In this document: positions 42,702 to 51,237 of the stretch, one piece after another
How positions within the stretch are numbered: the first letter of the stretch is position 1
Layout: each line of letters opens with the position of its first letter
Assembly: GCF_011694815.1 (NCBI RefSeq)
Contig: NZ_CP050177.1
Span: 992,001-1,056,000 of the forward strand
Length of the DNA: 64,000 nucleotides
Source: Streptomyces liangshanensis
Lineage (GTDB): Bacteria; Actinomycetota; Actinomycetes; Streptomycetales; Streptomycetaceae
Reading direction: 5' to 3'
Made by a program: the position numbers and the translations under genes
The notes under the pieces: model-generated
What the model was told of the DNA's origin: nothing
The model's input: the letters and a program-made list of their open reading frames with translations, nothing else
Databases searched by the model: none

Positions 42702-44929
42702 GACACCCATCAGTGAGACACCGACCTCTGCGCCTGTGGACGGCCCTGGTGGGCGCGTTGCTGATGGTGCTGGGGCTGACGTCGACGACCGCGTACGGGC
42801 GGACCGCCGACCGTACGGCCGGCAGCACGGCCGCGGCGGCGCAGGTGCTCACCTGGACGACCAGCGGCCGCACCGACCGGTACGTCACCTTCCCGACCAC
42901 CGCGGTGGCGGGGCCGACGACCCTCGTCTTCGAGAACAGCGCGGCGACCGGCAACGACATCGGGATGCCGCACACGCTGACCTTCGACGTGTCGGACCCC
43001 GAGTACAACCACGACGTGCCGATCAACATCCTCGCCAATCCGAGTGACGACAACGGCGGCAAGTACACCGTCGACGTCACCCTGACCCCGGGGCGCTACC
43101 GCTTCTTCTGCACCATCCCGGGCCACGGCCAGATGCAGGGCATCCTGACGGTGACCGAGGCGGGCGGCGGTGACGACACCACCGCGCCCACCACGTCGGC
43201 GGCGGTCACCGGCCAGCAGAACACGGAGGGTGCGTACGTCGGCTCCGCCACGGTCACCGTGTCGGCGACCGACGAGGGCTCCGGCGTCGCGGCGACGGAG
43301 TTCGCGCTCGGCGCGGACGGCGCGTGGCAGCCGTACACCGCACCGGTGGTGGTCGACACGGTCGGGTCGCACACCGTGCGGTACCGGGCGACCGACCAGG
43401 CCGGCAACGCGGCGGCGGAGAAGTCCGTGTCATTCGCCGTGGTGGCGCCACCGAGCGGTGACTCCACCGCGCCGGAGACCTCGGCGACGGTGAGCGGGGA
43501 CAAGAACCCGGCCGGCGAGTACCTGACGATGGCCACGGTCACCGTCACCGCCTCGGACACCGGCTCGGGCGTCAACACCATCGAGTACGCGCTCGGGGCG
43601 GGCGCGGCGTGGCAGCCGTACACCGGGCCGGTGATGGTCCACCAGACCGGCGCGCACACCGTGCGCTACCGGGCGACCGACAAGGCGGGGAACGTGGCGG
43701 CCGAGAAGTCGGTCTCCTTCACCGTCGTGGCGCCGCCCCCGCAGGACACGACCGCGCCGGTGTCCACGGCGGCCGTCAGCGGCACCCTGAACTCCAGCGG
43801 TGCCTACGTGACGAGCGCCAAGGTCACCCTGTCGGCGACCGACGCCGGGTCCGGGGTGGACCGGACCGAGTACTCGCTGGACGGCGGCCCGTACCTCGCG
43901 TACACCACCCCCGTCATCGTCGACGCGCTCGGCTACCACACGCTCGCGCACCGGGCGACGGACAAGGCCGGCAACACCTCGGCGGCCAAGCAGCTGTCCT
44001 TCACCATCGCGCAGGGCGGCGGCGTCCCGGCGCCCAACTGCCCCGAGTTCGACGAGCGGTTGACGGTCATCGTGGGCGCGGTCGACACCGGGGTGCCGAA
44101 CCGGCTGACCCGGAGCCGCTGCACGATCAACGAGCTGATCGAGGACGAGAAGGACTGGTCCTCGGCGGCGCTGTTCCTCAAGCACGTGGACGGTGTGCTC
44201 GACAAGCTGCTGGCCGACAACGTCATCGACCAGCGCGAGTTCAACAAGATCACCAAGGCTGCCAAGCAGTCGAAGATCGGCAAGCCCGGCCAGACCGAGG
44301 GCTACCGCGACCTCTTCGACGGTACGGCGGCGTCCCTGGCCAAGTGGGAGCAGGTCGGCGGCGGCAAGTTCGCGCTGTCCGGCGAGGGTGCCATCACCAG
44401 CAGCACGACGGTGAACGGCATGGGCATGCTGTGGTTCCCGGAGCGCAAGTACGGCGACTTCTCGCTCAAGCTCCAGTTCCGCGACGACGCCCCGGGCACG
44501 GGCAACGCCAACGGCGGTGTGTTCGTCCGCTTCCCGAACGTCCACAACCACCCCGAGGAGTCCCGGCCCGAGTGGGTCGCCATCAACTACGGGCACGAGA
44601 TGCAGATCCTCGACAACCCCGTCGGCGACATGTACAAGACCGGCTCGGTCTACGGCTTCGACCGCGTGGGCCTGGGCGGCGCGGGGGTCACCCCGAAGGG
44701 CACCTGGAACGACTACGAGATCCGCGCGGAGGGTCAGCACTTCACGATCCTGCGCAACGGTGTGGTCATCAACGAGTTCGACAACGTCGGCGGACAGGCG
44801 TTCACGCCGCCGCGCGCCGGTGACCCGGGGACGGACGGCCGGCGGTACGCCACCGGTTACGTCGGCCTCCAGGTGCACAGCACGACGGACGTGATCTCGT
44901 ACCGCAACATCCGGATCAAGGAGCTGTAG
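42698..44929 (+). CDS. Secreted cupredoxin / Ig-like repeats / DUF1080 protein
   Basis: 743 residues. Signal sequence (LWTALVGALLMVLGLTSTTA). Residues about 48-150 are a plastocyanin-like cupredoxin ending in the copper motif FFCTIPGHGQMQGIL. Three OmpL47-type Ig-like repeats follow (about 160-425), each with an ATV-SATD-GSGV core and a closing HTVRYRATDxAGN motif. After a helical linker, a DUF1080/concanavalin-like domain (about 540-743: GYRDLFDGTAASLAKWEQVG to DVISYRNIRIKEL) probably binds or hydrolyses a glycan such as a 3-keto-disaccharide. The GTG at 42698 overlaps the previous stop and has GGAAGG at 42684-42689. Electron acceptor for the PQQ enzyme is a reasonable inference. Confidence 0.88.
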   Translation: MRHPSVRHRPLRLWTALVGALLMVLGLTSTTAYGRTADRTAGSTAAAAQVLTWTTSGRTDRYVTFPTTAVAGPTTLVFENSAATGNDIGMPHTLTFDVSDPEYNHDVPINILANPSDDNGGKYTVDVTLTPGRYRFFCTIPGHGQMQGILTVTEAGGGDDTTAPTTSAAVTGQQNTEGAYVGSATVTVSATDEGSGVAATEFALGADGAWQPYTAPVVVDTVGSHTVRYRATDQAGNAAAEKSVSFAVVAPPSGDSTAPETSATVSGDKNPAGEYLTMATVTVTASDTGSGVNTIEYALGAGAAWQPYTGPVMVHQTGAHTVRYRATDKAGNVAAEKSVSFTVVAPPPQDTTAPVSTAAVSGTLNSSGAYVTSAKVTLSATDAGSGVDRTEYSLDGGPYLAYTTPVIVDALGYHTLAHRATDKAGNTSAAKQLSFTIAQGGGVPAPNCPEFDERLTVIVGAVDTGVPNRLTRSRCTINELIEDEKDWSSAALFLKHVDGVLDKLLADNVIDQREFNKITKAAKQSKIGKPGQTEGYRDLFDGTAASLAKWEQVGGGKFALSGEGAITSSTTVNGMGMLWFPERKYGDFSLKLQFRDDAPGTGNANGGVFVRFPNVHNHPEESRPEWVAINYGHEMQILDNPVGDMYKTGSVYGFDRVGLGGAGVTPKGTWNDYEIRAEGQHFTILRNGVVINEFDNVGGQAFTPPRAGDPGTDGRRYATGYVGLQVHSTTDVISYRNIRIKEL

Positions 44930-44948
44930 CACGAGGCGTCGCGCACCG

Positions 44949-44979
44949 AGGCCCTCACCGCACCCGGCGGTGGGGGCCT
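44949..44979. terminator. Hairpin after the cupredoxin gene
   Basis: AGGCCCTCACCGC (44949-44961) pairs with GCGGTGGGGGCCT (44967-44979) with a single G-T pair, between convergent genes. Confidence 0.6.
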
Positions 44980-45005
44980 TCGCCGTGCCGCGGGCACGTC
45001 CCCGG

Positions 45006-46031
45006 TCAGCCCTCGTCCTCCGGCCGCGCCCGGCTCGGCTGGACCCGCTTCGGCTCCCCCGGCATCTTCGGGTAGTCCGGCGGGTACGGCAGGTCGCCGA
45101 GGCCCTGGTCCCGCTCGTGCCGGTCGGCCAGCTCCAGCAGTCCTTCCAGGCTGTACGCGTGCTCCTCCATGTCCGCGTGCACGTCGCCCTGTTCGGCGAA
45201 GCGCACCGGCATCGTCGCGATGTCGAAGTCACGCGGGGCCACGTCGTCCAGCTCCTCCCAGCGCAGCGGTGCCGAGACCGGGGCGTGCGGACGGGGCCGT
45301 ACGGAGTAGGCGCAGGCGATCGTGCGGTCCCGGGCCGTCTGGTTGTAGTCGACGAAGATCTTCTCGCCGCGCTCCTCCTTCCACCACGCGGTGGTCACCC
45401 GGCCCGGGTTCCGGCGCTCCAAGTGCCGGCCGATCGTGATCGCGGCCCGCCTGACCTCGGTGAACGTCCAGCGCGGCTCGATCGGGACGAACACGTGGAG
45501 GCCGCGTCCGCCCGACGTCTTGGGCCAGCCGCGCATCCCCAGGTCGTCGAGGAAGGCGCGCAGCTCGTGCGCGGTCCTGACGGCGTCCTTGAAGTCCGTG
45601 CCGGGCTGCGGATCGAGGTCGATCCGCAGTTCGTCGGGGTGATCGACGCGCCCGCGCCGTACCGGCCAGGGATGGAAGGTGAGCGCGCCGAGGTTCGCCG
45701 CCCAGAGGACGGCCGCCACCTCGGTCGGGCAGATCTCGTCGGCCGACCGGCCGCTCGGGAACTCGATCCGGGCGGTGGGGATCCAGTCGGGCAGGTTCTT
45801 CGGGGCCCGCTTCTGGTAGAAGAACTCGCCCTCGACCCCCTCGGGGTACCGCTCCAGGGTGGTCGGCCGGTCCCGCAGCGCCCGCAGGATCCCCGGGCCC
45901 ACGGCCAGGTAGTAGCGCGCCACGTCGAGCTTCGTGAAGCCGCGCTCGGGAAAATAGACCTTGGCCGGGCTGGACAGCCGTACCGCCCGGCCGCCCGCCT
46001 CCAGCTCCACCGCCGCACCCGCTGCACCCAT
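45006..46031 (-). CDS. LigD-type polymerase/primase domain protein
   Basis: 341 residues of the non-homologous end-joining DNA polymerase domain (LigD PolDom, archaeo-eukaryotic primase fold): SPAKVYFPERGFTKLDVARY, RAPKNLPDWIPTARIEF, metal-binding Asp pair in LRIDLDPQPGTDF, and TSGGRGLHVFVPI. Such domains fill gaps with ribonucleotides during double-strand-break repair with Ku. No nuclease or ligase part is fused, and no Ku gene is in the window. It is divergent from an ATP-dependent ligase with a 74-bp gap, so the LigD functions appear split over two genes. The ATG at 46031 is in line with related proteins. Confidence 0.88.
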   Translation of the reverse strand: MGAAGAAVELEAGGRAVRLSSPAKVYFPERGFTKLDVARYYLAVGPGILRALRDRPTTLERYPEGVEGEFFYQKRAPKNLPDWIPTARIEFPSGRSADEICPTEVAAVLWAANLGALTFHPWPVRRGRVDHPDELRIDLDPQPGTDFKDAVRTAHELRAFLDDLGMRGWPKTSGGRGLHVFVPIEPRWTFTEVRRAAITIGRHLERRNPGRVTTAWWKEERGEKIFVDYNQTARDRTIACAYSVRPRPHAPVSAPLRWEELDDVAPRDFDIATMPVRFAEQGDVHADMEEHAYSLEGLLELADRHERDQGLGDLPYPPDYPKMPGEPKRVQPSRARPEDEG

Positions 46032-46093
46032 GAGCGCCACCGTAGGCCGGGCGGCGCGGGAGCGCATATCGGGCGGAGCGGACGGTTCCCGCG

Positions 46094-46099
46094 CACAAT
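46094..46099 (+). promoter_or_regulatory. -10-like box before the ligase gene
   Basis: CACAAT 6 nt before the ATG at 46106, consistent with a leaderless transcript. Confidence 0.35.
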
Positions 46100-46105
46100 C
46101 GGGAC

Positions 46106-47173
46106 ATGGACCTGCCGGTGATGCCTCCCGTGAAACCCATGCTCGCCAAGTCCGTGTCCGCGATCCCGCCCGGGATGCAGTACGAGGCCAAGTGGGACGG
46201 CTTCCGGGCGATCATCCACCGCGACGGCGACGAGGTGGTGATCGGCAGCAGGACCGGGAAGCCGCTGACCCGCTACTTTCCCGAGCTGGTGACGGCGGTA
46301 CGGGAGCGGCTGCCCGAGCGGTGCGTGGTCGACGGGGAGATCGTGATCGTCCACGAGGGGCGGCTCGACTTCGACCGGCTCACGGAGCGCATCCACCCGG
46401 CGAAGTCGCGCGTGGACACGCTGGCCGGGCGCACCCCGGCGAGCTTCGTCGCCTTCGACCTGCTGGCCCTCGGGGACGGCACGCTGGTCGACATCGAGCA
46501 GGCGCAGCGCAGGGAGGCGCTGGAGGCGGCCCTGATCGGCGTGGAGGCGCCGGTGTACCTCGCGCCCGCCACGACGGACATCGAGCGGGCGCGGGAGTGG
46601 TTCGAGCAGTACGAGGGCGCCGGGCTCGACGGGGTGATCGCCAAGCCGCTGGACCTGCCGTACCGGCCGGACTTCCGGGCGATGTACAAGATCAAGCACG
46701 AGCGGACGGCGGACGCGGTGGTCGCCGGGTACCGCCTGCACAAGAGTGGTCCGGTGGTGGGCTCGCTGCTGCTCGGCCTGCACGACGCGCGGGGTGTGCT
46801 CCAGCACGTTGGGGTGTGCGCGGCGTTCCCGATGCGGCGCAGGGCGGAGCTGGTCGAGGAGCTGGCGCCGCTGCGGATGGAGACGGCGGAGGGCCATCCG
46901 TGGGCCGCGTGGGCCGAGGAGGCGGCGCACGAGGGGGCGCGGCTGCCGGGGGCGCCGAGCCGCTGGTCCGGCACGAAGGACCTGTCGTGGATCGCGCTGC
47001 GGCCGGAGCGGGTGTGCGAGGTGGCGTACGACCACATGGAGGGCGACCGGTTCCGGCACACGGCGCAGTTCCGGCGGTGGCGTCCGGACAGGACGCCGGA
47101 GAGCTGCACGTACGCGCAGCTGGAGGAGCCGGTGGGGTACGACCTGGCGTCGGTGCTGAGCGGGCTGGCGTAA
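46106..47173 (+). CDS. ATP-dependent DNA ligase (LigC type)
   Basis: 355 residues. The adenylation motif is YEAKWDGFRAI with Lys29 as nucleophile; motif III is VVDGEIVIV/SFVAFDLLALGD, motif IV DGVIAKPLDLPYRP and motif V MYKIKHERTADAVV. The C-terminal OB fold begins near residue 215. It lacks polymerase and nuclease domains, matching mycobacterial LigC-like enzymes used in back-up end joining or RNA-containing nick repair. It is divergent from the LigD-type polymerase gene, an obvious functional partner. Confidence 0.92.
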   Translation: MDLPVMPPVKPMLAKSVSAIPPGMQYEAKWDGFRAIIHRDGDEVVIGSRTGKPLTRYFPELVTAVRERLPERCVVDGEIVIVHEGRLDFDRLTERIHPAKSRVDTLAGRTPASFVAFDLLALGDGTLVDIEQAQRREALEAALIGVEAPVYLAPATTDIERAREWFEQYEGAGLDGVIAKPLDLPYRPDFRAMYKIKHERTADAVVAGYRLHKSGPVVGSLLLGLHDARGVLQHVGVCAAFPMRRRAELVEELAPLRMETAEGHPWAAWAEEAAHEGARLPGAPSRWSGTKDLSWIALRPERVCEVAYDHMEGDRFRHTAQFRRWRPDRTPESCTYAQLEEPVGYDLASVLSGLA

Positions 47174-47353
47174 GGGGCGGAAGGCGGGGAGGGCGAGGCG
47201 CGGGCCGGGGGTGGGGGCGGTCCGGGGGCCGGGGCGGGTGGTGCGGACGGGGCGCGGGAGGGGCGCGCGTCCGGCGGGGCGCGATCTTACGGACCGGTGA
47301 CGCACCGGCGTGCGTCGGCGCCGTGGGGCCGTTCGGCGCATAGCGTCACCGGC

Positions 47354-48415
47354 ATGCGTGTACTCGTCACCGGAGGAGCCGGCTTCATCGGCTCCCACAT
47401 CGTCTCGGCCCTCAGGGCGCACGGCCACGAGGCCGTCGTCCTGGACGCCCTGCTGCCGTCGGCGCATCCCGTGCCGCCCGCGCGCCCCCCGGAGGTGGAG
47501 TGGATCCACGCCGACGTACGGGACCGGGCGGCCGTCGACGCCGCGCTGCGCGGGGTGGACGCGGTGTGCCACCAGGCGGCGATGGTCGGCCTCGGCAAGG
47601 ACTTCGCCGACGCGCCGGACTACGTCGGGTGCAACGACCTGGGGACCGCCACCCTGCTGGCCGCGATGGCGGGCGCGGGGGTACGGGACCTGACGCTGGC
47701 CGGGTCGATGGTCGTGTACGGGGAGGGCCGGTACGACTGCCCCGCGCACGGCCGCGTGGCGCCGGGCCCCCGGGCCGGGGCCGATCTCGCGGCGGGCCGG
47801 TTCGAACCCGGATGCCCCGTGTGCGGGGCGGAGTTGACGCCGGGTCTGATCGACGAGGACGCGCGCACCGACCCGCGCAACGTGTACGCGGTGACGAAGC
47901 TGGCCCAGGAGCACCTGGCGGCGTCCTGGGCGCGGGCGACCGGCGGCCGGGCGCTGTCGCTCCGCTACCACAACGTGTACGGGCCGGGGATGCCGCGCGA
48001 CACCCCGTACGCGGGGGTCGCTTCGTTCTTCCGCTCGTCGCTGGCCAGGGGCGAGGCGCCGCGGGTCTTCGAGGACGGCGGGCAGCGGCGGGACTTCGTG
48101 CACGTACGGGACGTGGCGTCGGCGAACGCGCTGGCGCTGGCGTTCGTCCGGACGAGGGAGCCCGGCACGCTGGCCGCGTACAACACCGGCAGCGGTGAAC
48201 CGCACACCGTCGGCGAGATGGCCGGGGCGCTGGCGGCGGCGCACGGGGGCCCGGACCCGGTGGTCACCGGGGAGTATCGGCTCGGGGACGTACGGCACAT
48301 CACCGCGTCGTCGCTGCGGCTGCGGACGGACCTGGGGTGGCGGCCCGAGGTCGGGTTCGCGGCCGGGATGGCGGAGTTCGCCCGGTCGGGTCAGCGGGCG
48401 GCGGCGGTGCCGTGA
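47354..48415 (+). CDS. NAD-dependent epimerase, dTDP-rhamnose 4-epimerase-like with metal-binding insertion
   Basis: 353 residues of the extended short-chain dehydrogenase family: NAD motif GGAGFIGS (7-14), catalytic Ser about 118 and Y178-x3-K182 (NVYAVTKLAQE). Between strands, residues 129-157 form an insertion with Cys129, His132, Cys154 and Cys157 (YDCPAHG ... GCPVCGAEL), which is seen in dTDP-L-rhamnose 4-epimerase-type proteins and looks like a zinc ribbon. A deoxysugar nucleotide is the likely substrate. TAGCGT lies 7 nt before the ATG. It precedes a glycosyltransferase operon by 217 bp, so surface-glycan or glycolipid synthesis is inferred. Confidence 0.87.
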   Translation: MRVLVTGGAGFIGSHIVSALRAHGHEAVVLDALLPSAHPVPPARPPEVEWIHADVRDRAAVDAALRGVDAVCHQAAMVGLGKDFADAPDYVGCNDLGTATLLAAMAGAGVRDLTLAGSMVVYGEGRYDCPAHGRVAPGPRAGADLAAGRFEPGCPVCGAELTPGLIDEDARTDPRNVYAVTKLAQEHLAASWARATGGRALSLRYHNVYGPGMPRDTPYAGVASFFRSSLARGEAPRVFEDGGQRRDFVHVRDVASANALALAFVRTREPGTLAAYNTGSGEPHTVGEMAGALAAAHGGPDPVVTGEYRLGDVRHITASSLRLRTDLGWRPEVGFAAGMAEFARSGQRAAAVP

Positions 48416-48632
48416 GCGGGACATGAGCGGCACGTGAGCAGCACGTGAGCGGGCGCACGGCGTCCGGCGCTCCGGCCCGTACCACCCGTCCGGGTCAAGG
48501 TCGGTCCGGGCGTGATCCGTCCTGCTCGCGCGGCGGGTTGGGCCGAACGGGCCGGGCGGCTCGCACCCGTGGCGCTGTCCGTGTTTCGTAAGACCTCTCA
48601 TCCTTTATGTCGGTTTCTGAATCCCTACGGTG

Positions 48633-49397
48633 ATGGACGTGACGCACTCGATCCCCACGACGGTTGACGTCGTACTTCCCTGTCTCGACGAGGCCCGGGC
48701 GCTGCCCTGGGTGCTGGACCGGCTGCCCGCGGGCTGGCGGGCGATCGTCGTCGACAACGGCTCGGCCGACGGCTCGGCGGAGATCGCCGCGCGGCTCGGC
48801 GCGACCGTCGTGCACGAGCCGCGGCGCGGCTTCGGCGCCGCCTGCCATGCCGGACTGCTCGCCGCCGAGGCGGAGTTCGTCTGCTTCTGCGACTGCGACG
48901 CGTCGCTCGACCCGGGGCTGCTGCCCGCGTTCGTGGCGGAGGTGGCGGCCGGCCGGGCGGACCTGGTGCTGGGGCGCCGCCGGCCGCGGGCGCGCGGGGC
49001 GTGGCCGGCGCACGCCAGGGCCGCGAACCTCGCGCTGTCCCTGCTGCTGCGCCGCAGGACCGGCCTGCGGCTGCGTGACCTGGGCCCGATGCGGGCGGCC
49101 CGCCGGGAGGCGCTGCTCGACCTGGCGCTCACGGACCGGCGCAGCGGCTATCCGCTCCAGATGGTCGTCCGCGCCGCCGACGCGGGGTGGCGGGTGACGG
49201 AGCGGGACGTGCCGTACCTGCCGCGTGCGGGGAAGTCGAAGGTGACGGGTACCTGGCGCGGGACGTGGCAGGCGGTGCACGACATGCGGGCCGTGCTGGC
49301 GCAGGAGCCGGTGGCCGGGGTGCCCGGGCCCTCCGGGGACGGTCGGGATGTACGGGACGTACAGGACGTACGGGACGAGCGGGCGGGTGTGCGGTGA
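48633..49397 (+). CDS. Family 2 glycosyltransferase
   Basis: 254 residues. GT-A signature DVVLPCLDEARALPWVLDRL, nucleotide loop VVDNGSADGSAEIAARLG, DxD-type motif FCDCDASLDPGLL, and GPMRAARREALLDLALTDRR with RRSGYPLQMVVRA. It resembles polyprenyl-phosphate sugar transferases but no membrane helix is present. A GTG at 48630 is an alternative start. The stop overlaps the GTG of the DUF2064 gene (GTGA), and that one overlaps the methyltransferase in the same way, giving a tightly coupled three-gene operon. The C-terminus has a repetitive VRDVQDVRDE tail. Confidence 0.88.
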   Translation: MDVTHSIPTTVDVVLPCLDEARALPWVLDRLPAGWRAIVVDNGSADGSAEIAARLGATVVHEPRRGFGAACHAGLLAAEAEFVCFCDCDASLDPGLLPAFVAEVAAGRADLVLGRRRPRARGAWPAHARAANLALSLLLRRRTGLRLRDLGPMRAARREALLDLALTDRRSGYPLQMVVRAADAGWRVTERDVPYLPRAGKSKVTGTWRGTWQAVHDMRAVLAQEPVAGVPGPSGDGRDVRDVQDVRDERAGVR

Positions 49398-50104
49398 CCA
49401 CGATCCTGGTGCTGGCCAAGGCCCCCGTACCCGGGCGGGTCAAGACGCGGCTGACCCCGCCCTTCCGGCCCGAGGAGGCCGCCGCGCTGGCGGAGGCCTC
49501 GTTGCGGGACACGCTGGCGGCCGTCCTGGCGGCGCCCGCGCGGCGGCGCGTGCTGGTGCTCGACGGGGCGCCCGGCGTGTGGCTGCCGGACGGGATCGAG
49601 GTGGTCGGGCAGGTGGCCGGGGGGCTGGACGAACGGCTCGCCGCCGCGTTCGCGGGGTGTACCGGTCCCGCCGTCCTGCTCGGCATGGACACCCCTCAGG
49701 TCACCCCCGAGCTGCTGGAACCGGCGCTGGCGCCGGACGCGTGGCTGGGGTGCGACGCGTGGTTCGGTCCGGCCGTGGACGGCGGCTTCTGGGCGCTCGG
49801 GCTCGCCGTACCGGATCCCTCGCTCCTGCTGGGCGTGCCGATGTCCGTACCCGAGACCGGTGCGGTGCAGCGGGCGCGGCTGACGGACGCGGGTCTCGCG
49901 GTACGGGACCTGCCGCTCCTGCGGGACGTCGACACCGCGGAGGACGCGAAGCTGGTGGCGGCGGAGGTGCCGGAGAGCCGGTTCGCGGAGGCGCTCGGAC
50001 GGTTCCGGGGCGCGGGTACCGACGGCGCGGCGGCGCCGGTCCGGGACGCGGCCCGTACCGACGGCGACGCGCGGGCCCGGGTGACGCGGGCCGGGGTGCG
50101 GTGA
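49394..50104 (+). CDS. DUF2064 / TIGR04282 family glycosyltransferase-like protein
   Basis: 236 residues of the GT-A-like DUF2064 group: TTILVLAKAPVPGRVKTRLT, GLDERLAAAFAGCTGPAVLL, GMDTPQVTPELLEPAL and FGPAVDGGFWALGL. The KTRL segment matches the nucleotide-binding loop of related nucleotidyltransferases. Relatives are linked to arsenosugar or unusual glycan formation; activity here is unknown. GTG at 49394 overlaps the previous stop; its own stop overlaps the GTG of the methyltransferase. The C-terminal 35 residues are low-complexity. Confidence 0.85.
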   Translation: MTTILVLAKAPVPGRVKTRLTPPFRPEEAAALAEASLRDTLAAVLAAPARRRVLVLDGAPGVWLPDGIEVVGQVAGGLDERLAAAFAGCTGPAVLLGMDTPQVTPELLEPALAPDAWLGCDAWFGPAVDGGFWALGLAVPDPSLLLGVPMSVPETGAVQRARLTDAGLAVRDLPLLRDVDTAEDAKLVAAEVPESRFAEALGRFRGAGTDGAAAPVRDAARTDGDARARVTRAGVR

Positions 50105-50853
50105 CCATGGGCCTCGCCAAGATCCGTACGGTGTCCCCGGCGGCGGTGCCTCGGCCGGCCGGGCCGCGGGGCCGGCGGCGTACCCCCGACGCGCCCTGGC
50201 ACGCCGACCCGTACACGGACGCGCTGCGCGCGGGGCGCGGCCCGCTCTTCCTGCGCCGCTCGGACGGGTGGTTGCTGCCGCTGGAGGTGGAACGCTGGTG
50301 CGGGGGTCCCGACAGCGCCGACCTGACCGTGCTGGAGCGGTGCCGGGGAACGGTCCTCGACATCGGCTGCGGCCCGGGCCGGCTGGTCACGGCGCTGGCC
50401 GCGCGGGGACGTACCGCGCTGGGCATCGACATCAGCCCGGCGGCCGTGGCGCACACCGTGCGCGGCGGCGGGAGCGCGCTGCTCAGGTCGGTGTTCGATC
50501 CGCTGCCCCGGGAGGGGAGTTGGGACACGGCGCTCCTGATCGACGGCAACATCGGCATCGGCGGCGACCCGTCGGCGCTGCTGCTGCGGCTCGCCGGGAT
50601 CGTCGGGCCGGGCGGCTCGCTGATCGTAGAGACGGCGGCCACCGGGATCGACGCGGATCTCGACGAGCGGGTCAGGGTCCGGGTGGACAACGGCAACGGC
50701 GCGCCCGGGGAGGCGTTCTACTGGTCCCGCCTCGGGGCGCACGCGCTGGTGCGCCGGGGCCGTACCGCCGGCTGGGTCCCGTCGGAGCAGTGGACGGCGG
50801 AGGGGCGGCGGTTCGTGACGCTGCGTCGGGAAGGTTCCGGGGGAAGGCCGTAG
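50101..50853 (+). CDS. Class I SAM-dependent methyltransferase
   Basis: 250 residues. SAM motif I is VLDIGCGPGRLVTALAARGR, followed by ALGIDISPAAVAHT and DTALLIDGNIGIGGD. It is part of the coupled glycosyltransferase/DUF2064 operon (GTGA overlap at 50101), so the product may methylate a sugar or lipid made by its neighbours. An ATG at 50107 is an alternative start. Family members are broad; substrate unknown. Confidence 0.87.
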   Translation: MTMGLAKIRTVSPAAVPRPAGPRGRRRTPDAPWHADPYTDALRAGRGPLFLRRSDGWLLPLEVERWCGGPDSADLTVLERCRGTVLDIGCGPGRLVTALAARGRTALGIDISPAAVAHTVRGGGSALLRSVFDPLPREGSWDTALLIDGNIGIGGDPSALLLRLAGIVGPGGSLIVETAATGIDADLDERVRVRVDNGNGAPGEAFYWSRLGAHALVRRGRTAGWVPSEQWTAEGRRFVTLRREGSGGRP

Positions 50854-50889
50854 GGAGGCCGGTGGGGAATCCGGTGTCGGCGGGGAGGG

Positions 50890-51210
50890 TTACCGCCCGG
50901 GCCGGGGCAGGCGGACGACCGCGGTGCGCCCGTCCAGGTCGACCGTGGTCCGGTGCGGCGGCGCCCCGTCCTCCTCGTCGTCCCGCAGGACGAGCGCCGA
51001 CCGGCGCTCCTTCAACTCGTTCTGCTTGCCCGGCGAGAAGGTCGCGTGGAGCTGCTCGAAGCCGGTCGCCGATATCTGCCCCTGCCGGACGCTGTTCCGC
51101 CACGGCAGCAGACCGGCCCGCCCCACGCGCAGGAGCAGTTGGTCGGCGAAGGCGGCGGCGGTCAGCAGGATGACCAGTCCGGGCAAGGTCATGAAGACGA
51201 GGAATGCCAT
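50890..51210 (-). CDS. DUF6191 family membrane protein
   Basis: 106 residues. One N-terminal membrane helix (FLVFMTLPGLVILLTAAAFA) is followed by LLPWRNSVRQGQISATGFEQ, the sequence FSPGKQNELKERRSALVLRD and DDEEDGAPPHRTTVDLDG, the conserved body of this actinobacterial family. Function unknown; the soluble tail probably faces the cytoplasm. It is convergent with the methyltransferase operon. Confidence 0.8.
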   Translation of the reverse strand: MAFLVFMTLPGLVILLTAAAFADQLLLRVGRAGLLPWRNSVRQGQISATGFEQLHATFSPGKQNELKERRSALVLRDDEEDGAPPHRTTVDLDGRTAVVRLPRPGR

Positions 51211-51237
51211 ACGCCAGTATCCGGGCGGACCGTCTTC

